The translations under genes were made by a program, and so were the position numbers. A stretch of 64,000 nt of DNA from Camellia lanceoleosa (lineage: Eukaryota > Streptophyta > Magnoliopsida > Ericales > Theaceae): the NCBI GenBank assembly GCA_025200525.1, contig CM045763.1, positions 88,440,131 through 88,504,130 on the forward strand. The letters run 5' to 3'. The notes under the pieces are model-generated. The model saw only the letters and a list, made by a program, of their open reading frames with translations, had not been told where the DNA came from and ran no database searches. Below are positions 12,266 through 22,520 of this stretch, piece by piece; within the stretch, counting starts at the first letter, position 1; every line of letters begins with the position of its first letter.

Positions 12266-14806
12266 ATGGAGAACGCAAGAAATGCCGATGAATCTAAGTC
12301 ATCTGAGGCAAGAATGGCAAGGTTATAAAGAACAGTTGAACTGTTGACTGAGGCCCTAAGACAACAACAGAACCAACAGCCCCCACCTCCTCCAATACAA
12401 CCCGAATAGAATATTCATGATGATGTTATTGCTTTAACACAGAAGTTCAACAAAATGAAGCCACCATCATCCCAAAGAGGCCTTGAACCATTAAAGGCCG
12501 AAGCATGGGTTTTGGAAACCGAAAAGTTGTTTGAAGTGTTTCCGTATTCTAAAGCACACAAAGTATTACTGGCTACATTTACGTTACAAGAAGAGACTAG
12601 ACGGTGGTGGATGCTCGTTTGTGACACCAGTAATGCTATGACCCGGGCACAGTTTAAGGAAGTTTTCTTTGAAAAATACTTTTCCCAGTGTGTCCGAGAC
12701 CGCAAGGTAACTGAATTCGAACAATTGAAGCAAGGTACCATGTCAGTAGTAGAATATGAATCTAAGTTCACTGAACTCGCCCGATATGCACCACACATGG
12801 TTGATACTGATTATAAAAAGGCCAGGAAGTTTGAGGGCGGGCTTAATGTCGAGATACTCGATCGGATTAATGTACTGAAACTACTCAAATATGTGGATGT
12901 TCTTGACCGAGCAATTATGGCCGAGGCAAATATCACTGCATTGCAACAGACTAAGTCACCGGCAACCGAATGGCGGGGTAAGAGGCGAGGCTTCAATTTC
13001 AAAAAGGGCAGAAATAACTCATTGTATAAAAAGCAGAACACAGGGTCAACAAACAGTTCTAGTCAGGGAAGTGGTTCCATACCACCCTGCTCCAAATATG
13101 GAAAAAGGCATAAAGGGGTTTGCTACAAGATTTATAGTGCTTGTTATAGGTGTGGCAAGGTGGGCCACATGGTCAAAGATTGCCCTTCCACGTCTCAAGG
13201 CAATAAGGCTGCAATTAGCACCGCAGCATCAACTGTTACACCAAAACCCAATCCCAAAACTACTGGAAATGAGCCTTTAAGGCAAGGCCGGGTGTTTGCA
13301 CTTGTACCGGGAGATGTGCAGAACACCGAGACAGTTGTGTCAGGTATACTCTCAATCTGTGCCCAAAATGCCTATATTCTGATTGATTCGGGGTCTACAC
13401 ATTCATTTGTCTCGCATGCTTTTTCACGAAAATTAAATAAACCACTGGAACCCATAAACTATTTGTTAGCTGTATCTTCACCTGCTGGGGGATCCATGAC
13501 TTGTGCTTATGTGTATCCTGCATGTGAAATTGTTATTGGGGATGCACTTTTGTATGTTGATTTACTGCCTTTGAATATTGATCATTTCGATGTAATTTTA
13601 GAAATGGATTGGTTAACAAAATATCATGCTACCATAGACTGTGTAACGAAACAAGTTTTTTTCCGTCCACCTGGATTGCTTGAATTTGTGTTTAACGGAG
13701 TTGGTGTAGTACCTCCCCCATACCTGATTTCGTCCATGAAAGCTTTCAAATTAATTCAAAAGGGGTGTAAAGGGTATTTATGTTGCATATTGACTATACC
13801 TGCTGATACTAAAGCTAATGTGGACAGTATTCCTATAGTCAGAGAATTCCTAGATGTTTTCCCAGATGACTTGCCAGGGGATTTGATTGATAGGGAGATT
13901 GAGTTCACTATTGAAGTATTACCGAGTACATAGCCAGTTTCCAAAGCTTCGTACAGAATGGCACCTACCGAATTGAAAGAATTGAAAATTCAACTGCAAG
14001 AATTGTTGGATAAAAAGTTCATTAGGCCCAGTACTTCACCGTGGGGCGCGCCAGTTTTATTTGTGAAAAAGAAAGACAGCTCGCTAAGACTCTGCATTGA
14101 CTACTGTGAATTGAACAAGGTAACAGTGAAAAACAAATATCCATTGCCTTGTATTAATGACTTATTTGACCAGTTGCAAGGTGCTCAGGTTTTCTCCAAA
14201 ATTGACCTTAGATCCGGATATCACCAGTTGAAAGTCAAAACATAAGACATTGAAAAGACTGCCTTCCGAACGAGGTACGGACATTATGAATTTCTTGTTA
14301 TGCCTTTCGGAGTTACTAATGCGTCTGTTGCATTTATGGACCTTACGAACAAAATTTTCAAACCATTCCTTGATGAATTTGCGGTTGTTTTTATAGATGA
14401 CATTTTGATTTATTCCAAGAGTAAGGAAGAACATGAACGTCATTTGAGAATTGCTTTACAGACCTTAAGAGAATAGAAACTGTACGCAAAACTAACAAAG
14501 TGTGAATTTTGGCTCGATAACGTTATGTTTTTGGGGCATATGATTAGTAGGGATGGCATCTTAGTTGACCCACAGAAGGTCGAAGCAGTGGTGAATTAGC
14601 CCAGACCGACTAATGTTACTGAAGTTCGAAGTTTCTTGGGCTTAGCCAGGTATTACAGAAGGTTTGTGAAAGATTTCTCCAAAATCACTCTACCATTGAC
14701 TCAATTGACTCAAAAGGGAATATCATTTGACTGGACCGATCAGAGAGAATCAAATTTCCAAGAGTTAAAGACTTGACTTGTGACTGCACCGATTCTTTAT
14801 TTATCA
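12266..14806 (+). pseudogene. Ty3/gypsy gag-protease-RT, truncated and decayed
   Basis: One frame runs from ATG 12266 to the junction, broken only by stops (for example TAA 12326, TAG 13931, TAA 14243, TAG 14474 and 14597 regions). Gag includes EETRRWWMLV and a CCHC knuckle CYRCGKVGHMVKDCP near 13141. The protease has LIDSGSTHSFV near 13380 with its catalytic D-S-G intact. The reverse transcriptase has [25 protein letters not shown] and the catalytic FIDD at 14390-14401. RNase H begins (FDWTDQRESNFQELK, near 14731) but stops at about APILYL, where sequence switches to copia. RNase H core, integrase, any chromodomain and 3' LTR are missing. The initiator was taken upstream of the longest stop-free run because the frame and gag-like sequence continue to 12266. 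Confidence 0.92.
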
Positions 14807-15508
14807 AAAAATAAAGGTGATGCGGTGTCTTAGCTAAAATACTCCCAAATCATTGGAAGCCTAATGTACCTAATGAATTGCAATCGTCCTGATATAGCTT
14901 ATGCTGATAATAAATTGAGTAGGTACACTAGTAATCCCGGAGAAGACCATTGGAAAGCAATCATTCGGGTTCTTAGATATCTAAGATTTACCCGTGATTA
15001 TGGTTTGAAATTTACGCGATATCTTGGAGTACTAGAAGGTTATTGGGATGCTAATTGGATATCGGATACTAAAGGTTCAAAATCCACTAGTGGATATGTC
15101 TTTATTCTGAGAGGCGCTGTTATTTCTTGGAAGTCCACGAAATAAACACGCATTGCACGATCCACAATAGAATCTGAGTTCATTACTTTAGACAAAGCAG
15201 GAGAAGAAGCAGAATGGCTTCGCCACTTCTTAGAAGACATTCCAATGTGGCCAAAACCTATACCAGCTATTTACATTTATTATGATAGTCAATCTACAAT
15301 AGTCAGGGCACAGAATCATATGTATAATGGTAAATTACAACATATTCGTCGTTGACATAATACCGTATGACAATTGCTCTCAAATGGAATAATCTCAATA
15401 GATTATATAAAATCTAAAGAGAATATTGCGGATCTGTTAACAAAAAGTTTAACAAAAGAGCAAGTGTATAGTTCATCAAATGGGATGGGATTAAAGCCTA
15501 TTACATAA
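14807..15508 (+). pseudogene. Ty1/copia pol, last part (end of RT and RNase H)
   Basis: The copia polyprotein resumes near KNKGDAVS and runs in one frame to TAA 15506-15508. It shows [37 protein letters not shown], the RNase H blocks [20 protein letters not shown] and ESEFITLDKAGEEAEWL, then IYYDSQSTIV and the C-terminal NGMGLKP. Stops at 14831 (TAG), 15143 (TAA) and near 15354 (TGA) disable it. Compared with the usual spacing between the RT active-site region and this block, roughly 50-60 codons are missing at the gypsy insertion site. It happens to be in the same frame as the gypsy fragment. Confidence 0.92.
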
Positions 15509-16122
15509 GACTCATCATAATGGTAACCCTACTTAAATGACTGGAGATCCTAAGAACTAAGTTCAAAGGGACAACTAAGTTATGTGTGGCTCGCCAGAAA
15601 TCACCAAGGGATTAAAATTCCCTACCCATTCCTATGGTGAAAGTGATATCTGCAACATGTGTTGTATGCAGGGGTTTAAGGATAAACTTCGCTTTTAATG
15701 ATTACTTATATCTTGATTTAGGCATAAAAATCAAGACGAGTGTAAGAGATACTCACAATAAGAAGCACCTATATGAGTGTCGAACTGGAACTGGTTCTAT
15801 GAGAATAAAGAGGCTAAATTCTCTATAAGCACTCATGAATAACCAGGAGCGTTCAAGGCCAAAATGAACAAAGCCGTGAGAACCACAATGTGTCAAAAGA
15901 TATTTTGTGCAAAATCTATTATCTTGGCTTACACAAACGACTAAACAATTCAAGGCATCGAATCCATTGGTTAGCTAGTAAGTCCGATAGGTTATCACTA
16001 GGGAAGGTTCAAGGCAAAAAACTACCTATCCTGATGCAAGATATTTTTGATTTATACTCTTTCAACAAATTCTGCATATTGTTGCATTTCCATTGTCATC
16101 AAATTCCATTCATGTAGGGGAT
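15509..16122 (+). other. Copia 3' untranslated region and polypurine tract
   Basis: Non-coding DNA between pol and the 3' LTR. It ends with the short purine-rich GTAGGGGAT directly before TGTTAG, the probable plus-strand primer. Small ORFs here (15634-15828, 15890-16117) have no recognisable product. Confidence 0.75.
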
Positions 16123-16874
16123 TGTTAGAAATGATTTTGGAAAAATTAGGTTTTTTCCTCAACTTTGGTCTATTTTTTAGGTAGGACCCATGCGCCAAAG
16201 TTAGCGGATCTTAGTGGTAACGCGTTCTATGCTCTGTTGTGATTTAGGTAAGATATTTGGTTGTTCAAAACCATTATCGGGTGAATGAAAAATTGAAGCC
16301 AAAGTGAGCTCCATGGAAATGGAGTTTTGGTGGAAATTCCTTAAAGGTTTGAATTAAAAGCTTGTCCCATATTGGTTTGGTGGACAAACTTTTGTGAGTT
16401 TATAAGGCTTGAGTTTGCAACTTGGAGAGGACCCCAAGGGGCACCCCAAGTTTGTAGAAGGGAGAGGTTATGTGCAAAGTGGGCTAGACCCATTGGACCT
16501 AAAAATAAACATACACGCACGCGCCGTCCGTCCGGTCAGCCGGACGGCCTAGGCTTGGGCGCAAGTGCATGATGTGAGGTTGGGTTGGGCTTGTCCGACC
16601 CAATACTTATCTTTTTGGGCCAAAAACATTTGAATTTATTTTATTTATTTATAAAATCTGTCTGTTTTTATTTCAAATTCTGGTTGGAAATAAAATTCAA
16701 ATTTTGGTTTGTATCTCTTCAAAATTTTTGTACAGTTTCATATATGTCCAAACAGATCCGAATATGTTCAAATTCAAGCCCAAAATGGTTTTTTATCTGT
16801 TTGAAATTCAAACCAGATCTGTCCGAACTGATACCATACCTGTTGGATTCAAACCAAACAGCCACTATTTTCAT

Positions 16875-16884
16875 CTATAAATAG
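16875..16884 (+). promoter_or_regulatory. Putative TATA box, copia 3' LTR
   Basis: CTATAAATAG, conserved with 5670-5679 of the 5' LTR. Confidence 0.65.
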
Positions 16885-17199
16885 GCAGTCCCTCAATTGA
16901 TTTTTTCATTTGAATTTTTGTCCAAATTCTGCCATTGCTCTCTCTGCATTTTTGCTACATTATTTTCTTGTGAGAAAGAGTGTAAACACAAAGTGTATTC
17001 GTTGTGCGAATAATTTGTAGTACTGCTATTATTCGTAGTTGATCATTTTATCCTGGAAGATAGACGTTCATAATCTGAAAGCACCGTGGAGAGGACGAAT
17101 CTGTTTTAAGGAGACAGTGTTAAACACTAGACTTGATCAGAATTTTATTCAATAAATACATATGTAGTAATTAATTTACTTTCTGTTTTATTTATTTAT

Positions 17200-18213
17200 A
17201 AGGCATTTACATACAAGTTCCATTTTGTGAACTTATAATCCATTAAGTCCTAAATAAAATTATTTGCTCCTTTAAGTCCCATTAATTTTTAATAGCCCAA
17301 TTTATCTTTCCAAGACCTCATCATAGCTGCCAAACATCATTGTTGTCTTCATTCTCTCTCTCTCTTCACAATTGTAATTTGAAGTTCTACGCAACTTTAG
17401 TTCGACGAACATGGGTGATTCGAGTTCACAAGGGTAATCTGGGTCTTGATTCATCGTTGATTGAAGCTCGATCAATCAATTTCACAAGTCACTCTTCGAC
17501 TTCGAATCTGGATTTCAGTTCGAGATCATGACTTCTGCTCTTGAATTCATCCACGACTCGCATCAAACCAGTTTCGAATTTGGTTTTTGTTCACTTGCGA
17601 TGAAATCATACATGGGCTGTTCTTTGGAGTTGTTTTGGACTCGATTCACTAAAATCAACATGTGGTTTCAATTTGTGCTCTGAGTTCGTGACTCAAGGAA
17701 TCCAAATCTGGATCCATTTCAGATCTCCTGTGAAGCCTACTCAAGTTCCACCCAATTGAACCAAGAACACGTCAAGAAGTACACAGATCACATCAGGGCT
17801 TCGAATTGAACCCCAAATTACAACCTTCCAAATCAAAAAGTTCACCAGATCTGAAATTGTAACCCTATGTACTCGACTACGTTGTTCTTCTGAATTCTAA
17901 TTTGAAATTGAGAACATTCTCAATTTATAATATTCTCAATTTTAATCATGAAAAAAATTAAGAAATTTCTCAAAATTGATAAATATAAATTTCTTAGTTT
18001 TGATAATATTCGTAGTTCATATTAGAAAAAATTAAGAAATTTCTTAATTTTGATAATTATAAATTGAGAACATTCTCAGTTTTAAAATTGAGTTTTGGAA
18101 TTAAAGGGCAAAACGTCTTTTTACCTATAAATGGGACTTACTGGTTCAAAAACTTTTTGACAAGACCTAAGCTACCACAAAATATGTAGATAGGATTTTT
18201 TGGTAATTAATCC
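17200..18213. mobile_element. Mutator-like non-autonomous element (1.0 kb)
   Basis: This insertion splits the copia 3' LTR. The LTR word TTTATTTAT is present at 17191-17199 and again at 18214-18222, a 9-bp duplication typical of Mutator elements. The two ends are long degenerate inverted repeats: ATTTTGTG then TAAGTCCCATT then GCCC occur in the same order and similar spacing from each end. The interior has a CT-rich stretch and a 63-codon ORF (17340-17531) with no recognised product; it might be a captured host fragment. The simple A/T duplication leaves some doubt about the exact edges. Confidence 0.7.
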
Positions 18214-18397
18214 TTTATTTATTTTTATCAGATTCTGATTTTGTTTTTATAACAAAATAAGAATATATTGTTTTATATTATTTTCTTTACTTGTTTGATT
18301 TTTGTAATCAAACAGTCTCTCTCCTTCTTTATTTCTTCTGTTTGTTGTTAAGTACACAAATATTATTTATTCTTAATACAGTGAAGATTGTCCAACA

Positions 18398-18690
18398 CCA
18401 ACAATGAAGTTGGTGACAAATTCGAACTCGACCGGTACCTTGTATAGGGGTGAACACCAGCAATATAGATTTTGGCTTTACTAGTATTCTATTTGGATTG
18501 TATTTTTGTCATAAAAGAACTTTTTGTAATAATTTTCACATATGGCACCAATTTTGAGACTCAAATGGAATGCCTAATTAAACTACAATGCTATATTGTC
18601 TAAATTCTTGTCATTGCTATTTCTAGAGTGCTTAACATTACACTTTTTTATTTTTTATTTTTTTTATATTTTTGTGCGAAGGAAACAAGA
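18398..18690. other. Intergenic DNA after copia element
   Basis: No gene seen. It begins with the probable target duplication CCAAC and is AT-rich. Confidence 0.6.
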
Positions 18691-18919
18691 TGGTTGCCAA
18701 AAAACATGTTAGCATTTTTCTTTGTTTTTTGCGACACCAAAATAGCGGTCACCATAAGTAGTTTAGGTAGTCACAAATAATTTGCGACCGTTGGTTTGCC
18801 GTCGCAAAAAGTATTTGCCACCCTCACATTTACGACCCCCATTTGTCGTTATTTTTATTATTTGTGATGGCTTGTAACAGTAACAAAAAGTGGTTTTTTT
18901 TTTTTTTTTTTTAGTAGTG
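18691..18919. mobile_element. CACTA-type transposon end fragment
   Basis: The right edge reads poly-T then TTAGTAGTG, the reverse of the CACTACTAAAAA ends of CACTA (EnSpm) elements. Inside are subterminal motifs of that class: TTTGCGACCG, TTTGCCGTCGCAAA and similar. I could not find a left end. Left coordinate is approximate. Confidence 0.6.
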
Positions 18920-19222
18920 TGACAACCTGTGACATTTAATTTCTATACCATGACAATTAAGTAAAATCCAAAACATTCAGATTTCACCAACTACATGCTT
19001 CAAATTTGTTATTATAATAATGTGAATTGTATTTTTTTTCTATTATTATTAGAAAAAGTCTACTTACCATAAAAAATTGTCAAGAAAATTATCATGAAAT
19101 GTGAAATGTGGTTGAGAGATTTAATTAAAAATATTATAGGGTCTTTGTACAAAATAATATGAACTACACATTAGTATTTCTAAATAAAATTCTAGAAAAG
19201 AATAATGAAAATATTTCATGAG
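18920..19222. repeat. Dispersed repeat, copy 2
   Basis: The direct-orientation partner of 3986-4266. Its left edge coincides exactly with the end of the CACTA fragment. It contains about 30 bp near 18985-19015 that copy 1 lacks. Confidence 0.8.
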
Positions 19223-19487
19223 ATTGCTATTAAAACTCATTGTAATATTTCAAGCTTTAAATGAATTTGTCTAAAGAGAACATCCAAATTTTAAATTTGG
19301 GTTTGAAATTTTCAAAATTAAGGCTTCAGACAATTTTAGTTTTTAATTTTTTCTTTGACAAAATTAAATATGGGTTAGGCTTCATATATTGTTGAATTGA
19401 ATGTTCAAGAATTCAAACTTAGATTACAAAATATTTAAAGATTAGGAAAACTTTAGGAGTTTTATGACAGATTTCAAAATGTTTTGT
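19223..19487. other. AT-rich intergenic DNA
   Basis: No gene or repeat recognised. Confidence 0.6.
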
Positions 19488-19496
19488 TTTGAATAA

Positions 19497-19909
19497 GGGT
19501 GATGCTATAGAGCTCGAAAGGCCCCCCCCCCTCAAATCCCCCGAATTCGAAGAAGAATGAGGAAAAGCAGGGGAAGGAGAAGAAGGAGGAGGAAGAGGAG
19601 GAACTGGAGGGGGCCATCAAAATGGAAGGAGGCGGAGGCGGGTGGTAGAGGCTGCGGCCGACGGTGACAGACGACCTGGCAGTGACGACGGCCAACGACA
19701 AGCTAGGCGACAACGGCAACGGGCTGGGTCTCTTCTCTCTCTCTCTCTCTCTGTCTCTCTTCCCCTCTTTTTCTCTCTTTCTCTCCCTCTCCCTCCTGCG
19801 TTTCAGAGCCGAAATGGAAGAAGAAAAAAAAAAATTTGGCCAAAACGACGTCGTTTTGGCCATTAGGGGGGATTCGGGGGGAAGAATTTCGGGGGACAAA
19901 TCATTATTC
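19497..19909. mobile_element. Mutator-like non-autonomous element (413 bp)
   Basis: Flanked by TTTGAATAA at 19488-19496 and 19910-19918, a 9-bp target duplication. The left end has GAGCTCGAAAGGCCCCC; the right end read on the other strand starts GAATAATGATTTGTCCCCC. These ends match the elements at 2536 and 20966. The interior is strikingly GC-rich (GGAGGCGGAGGCGGG, GCGGCCGACGGTGAC) followed by a CT-repeat, which is unlike the AT-rich surroundings and may be captured exon or leader sequence. Overlapping ORFs on both strands come from low-complexity DNA and I do not call them genes. Confidence 0.8.
19837..19862. repeat. Perfect 26-bp palindrome
   Basis: TGGCCAAAACGAC followed by its exact reverse complement. 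The related element at 20966 has the same palindrome with one mismatch (21014-21037). Confidence 0.95.
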
Positions 19910-19918
19910 TTTGAATAA

Positions 19919-20956
19919 TTGCGCAATGGAGATAGTGTACTACTAAATCTCGAAGAATCTCATCGCATTTAGATGATGAGAAGGAATAAAAGTTTGGATA
20001 TAACCTAAGAATTTTATTTTAAAGTTTAAATCATCCATAAAAATAAACAATAAAAAATAGAAAAATAAATTAATTTTAACTGGGTAATTATTCGGTAGTT
20101 CAGAAGTATGACTATGTGGTGCTCCATGATAATATGATTGGTGCTGAAGGTAGAGTATTAATTATTTATATTGGGTGATTGAGAAATATAAAAAGATATA
20201 ATAAATAATGAATAGTAAGGAAGTAGGGTTAAGTAATATTTCAAAACTATTGTATAATTTTCCATTTTAACCACTAAAGACAACTTTTTTCTAAGAAATC
20301 CTAGTCATTCATTAAACGACCCTCTCAATTCAAGATTATAGAACATGTCACCATCAATTAGCCTTACCCAAGTCATCCATGAGTCCTCATTAAAAAAATC
20401 ATTTCGAAAAATGAAAAAACAAAGGGGATTTTTTAAAGATAAAAATATTTAAAATATCGTTAATAAATATATTTTTAAGTACAAAATAATTTCGTATAAA
20501 AAAAGTTATCAATAATATTTTATTACTAAATGCCACTTCAATAATTTTAGGTGCACCAAATTAAAACATATAATATGCACAAAAAATACATTGCATGTAT
20601 AAAATAAATTTTAATCACACAAATTTATTTTTTTGTTGACATTTTCTGTGTTTTAAATTTTGTGCATGTAGCACTGGTATTGATATTGATGATACAACAA
20701 TCTAGCACAAGATTGTTATGTCATCAACATCAATGCTAAATAGTAATATTTGATATTATATTTAGGACTTTTCTTAAGTGTGCAACCCTTGAGGGTTGCA
20801 CACCATGTGCCACTTACACAAAAAGTGTAACTTTATTAAGATTCGTGTCCTCTCTATTTTTGACAAAAATTAGAGGTCTCTCATTGAGAAAAATAGGTTA
20901 TTAAAAATTGTGAAAGAGTGACGTCATTAAATATATTTAAATTAAATCAAAATGGT
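19919..20956. other. Intergenic DNA with a hairpin
   Basis: No gene seen; AT-rich. At 20778-20803 there is a perfect inverted repeat with 12-bp arms (GTGTGCAACCCT and its complement) and a 2-bp loop. It may be the end or remnant of a small foldback element. Confidence 0.65.
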
Positions 20957-20965
20957 TAATGAAAA

Positions 20966-21623
20966 CAGTTCCGTTTTGTAGCTCGAATTTCCGAAGGCTC
21001 GAATGGCCTGAAAGGCCAAAACGACGTTGTTTTGGCCTATTTTTTTCTTTTTTTTCCTTCTTCCTTTCCATGACTTGCAGGTTTTAAAGGAGAGAAGGAA
21101 GAAGAAGAAGAAAGAAGAGATAGCAAAAAATTGAAAGAAAACCAAACCCGTTATAATCAAACCCAGAAATCAATTTTCTATAATGGGTTTGGTTTATTTT
21201 ATCAAACCAGTAATCTTTGGGTCTTCTTTCAATTTTATAGTTGTGGACATTTGTGTTCTTTTTGAAAGCTATATTACTTGATTACATTTCTTTCTAGGTT
21301 TTCATATGAGTCTCATCTGTTTTTCTCAGCATACCTAATATATATCTCCCTCTTCTCCTCTATGAAAATATGAAATTCCTTTACTCTCTGTATAATTTCC
21401 ATCATGAATGTTATTATATTCAAAACCACAAACCAAACCAAACCCATTATTTTATCAAAAAGAAGAAACGAAGACACAAACCAAACCCAAAAATCAAAAC
21501 TACAAATCAAATCCACAAATCAAAAATCAAACCCACCAACAAATTTTTTTCTTTTTTTCTTTTTCCTTCATCTTCTTCATCAACTCATCAACATCAACAA
21601 ATCTATGTGTGTATCAACATATC

Positions 21624-21659
<36 letters not shown>

Positions 21660-21957
21660 TGCCACCCACCGACGCCGCCATCACCGTCTCCTCTGTAAAA
21701 ATCTAAAAAAAAATTTCAACAGAGCATCATCATACATAGATCGGAGGCCGGCGGGGAAGAAGAATCAGAGATCAGAGGCGGCGATTGACGAGCGATGCTC
21801 TTCCTCTCTGTTACCCCTTCCTTCTCTCTTCCTCTTCTCTCTTCTCCTCTCTATATCCCTCACTCGCTCTCTCTATTTCAGATCTAAAAGAGGGGGGAAA
21901 AAATTAAATCCAAAACGACGTTGAGTCGTGGGAAATTCGAGCTCTGAATCATTTTTC
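20966..21957. mobile_element. Mutator-like non-autonomous element (992 bp)
   Basis: Flanked by TAATGAAAA at 20957-20965 and 21958-21966, a 9-bp target duplication. Near each end lies a perfect 13-bp inverted repeat AGCTCGAATTTCC (20980-20992 and, inverted, 21931-21943). The palindrome AAAACGACGTTGTTTT is near the left end, and AAAACGACGTTGAGTCG near the right. The interior holds repeated ACCAAACCCA-type sequence, a GA/TA microsatellite (about 21622-21659) and a GC-rich patch (GACGCCGCCATCACCG, GGAGGCCGGCGGGG) that looks captured from a gene. No transposase. ORFs at 21370-21706 are low complexity. Confidence 0.85.
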
Positions 21958-21966
21958 TAATGAAAA

Positions 21967-22289
21967 TTTTGAAACTTATAATGATGGTACAGTTTGTAGA
22001 CTATTGATTTTGTATTTTAATGATATGTTACAATTTTATCCAATTATTTAAAGATTTCCAATTTTCACCAAAATAGAGAAGGTTGAATCCACTTTACTAT
22101 AACTAAAAAAATGGAAAAACATAACTTCTTTCATTTTTCTTTTCTTTTTTCTTCTTCTTCTTCTCCTTTTTTTTTTTTTAGGTGATATTGGAATGGAAAT
22201 GAATAAAGAAGAAAAAAAATATGTTAACTTCATCAGAATTTTCAATAATAATATAATGAAACTCATATACCTGATAGATTATAAATAGA
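21967..22289. other. AT-rich intergenic DNA
   Basis: No gene seen. A TTC/TTCTCC pyrimidine tract lies at 22130-22175. Confidence 0.6.
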
Positions 22290-22415
22290 TTTTTTTCCCT
22301 CACTCTGTAGAACCTAGACTAGTTTAATCCAAGGAAAAAAGGGAAAGGGGATTACCCCCAATGTCCCACGTAGGGCTTGAACCTACAACCTCCACTATGT
22401 TGGTTAAATGAGAAA
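22290..22415 (-). mobile_element. Possible tRNA-derived SINE fragment
   Basis: On the minus strand a Pol III box B-like GGTTCAAGCCC is present (22373-22383 of the plus strand), preceded by AACATAGTGGAGGTTGTA and followed by CTACGTGGGACATTGG. A clear box A and a defined tail were not found. It is more like a SINE fragment than a tRNA gene because no cloverleaf can be closed. Confidence 0.4.
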
Positions 22416-22520
22416 AAATTCAGTGCAGTAGTGATTTTACATCATTATTGACACATGGTATTACCATTTAATTATACAACAGTGCTACATTCACATAATT
22501 TTTTCTCCACAAATCTCTCT

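Larger units (their letters stand above)
16123..18397 (+). mobile_element. 3' LTR of Ty1/copia element, split by an insertion
   Basis: It starts TGTTAGAAATGATTTTGG and ends TTGTCCAACA like the 5' LTR. Homology runs from 16123 to about 17199 and resumes at 18214. Between these lies a foreign 1.0-kb element. At 16528-16547 there is a clean inverted motif CCGTCCGG-TCAG-CCGGACGG that is decayed in the 5' copy. Confidence 0.93.

Noticed and set aside
19474..19926. 150-codon minus-strand ORF and two plus-strand ORFs in the 19.5-19.9 kb element
   Set aside because: They overlap on both strands, cross the transposon edge, and consist of Arg/Ser/Pro-rich low-complexity sequence.
22373..22383. Possible tRNA gene (box B GGTTCAAGCCC on the minus strand)
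   Set aside because: No box A, acceptor stem or anticodon arm can be formed; kept only as a possible SINE fragment.
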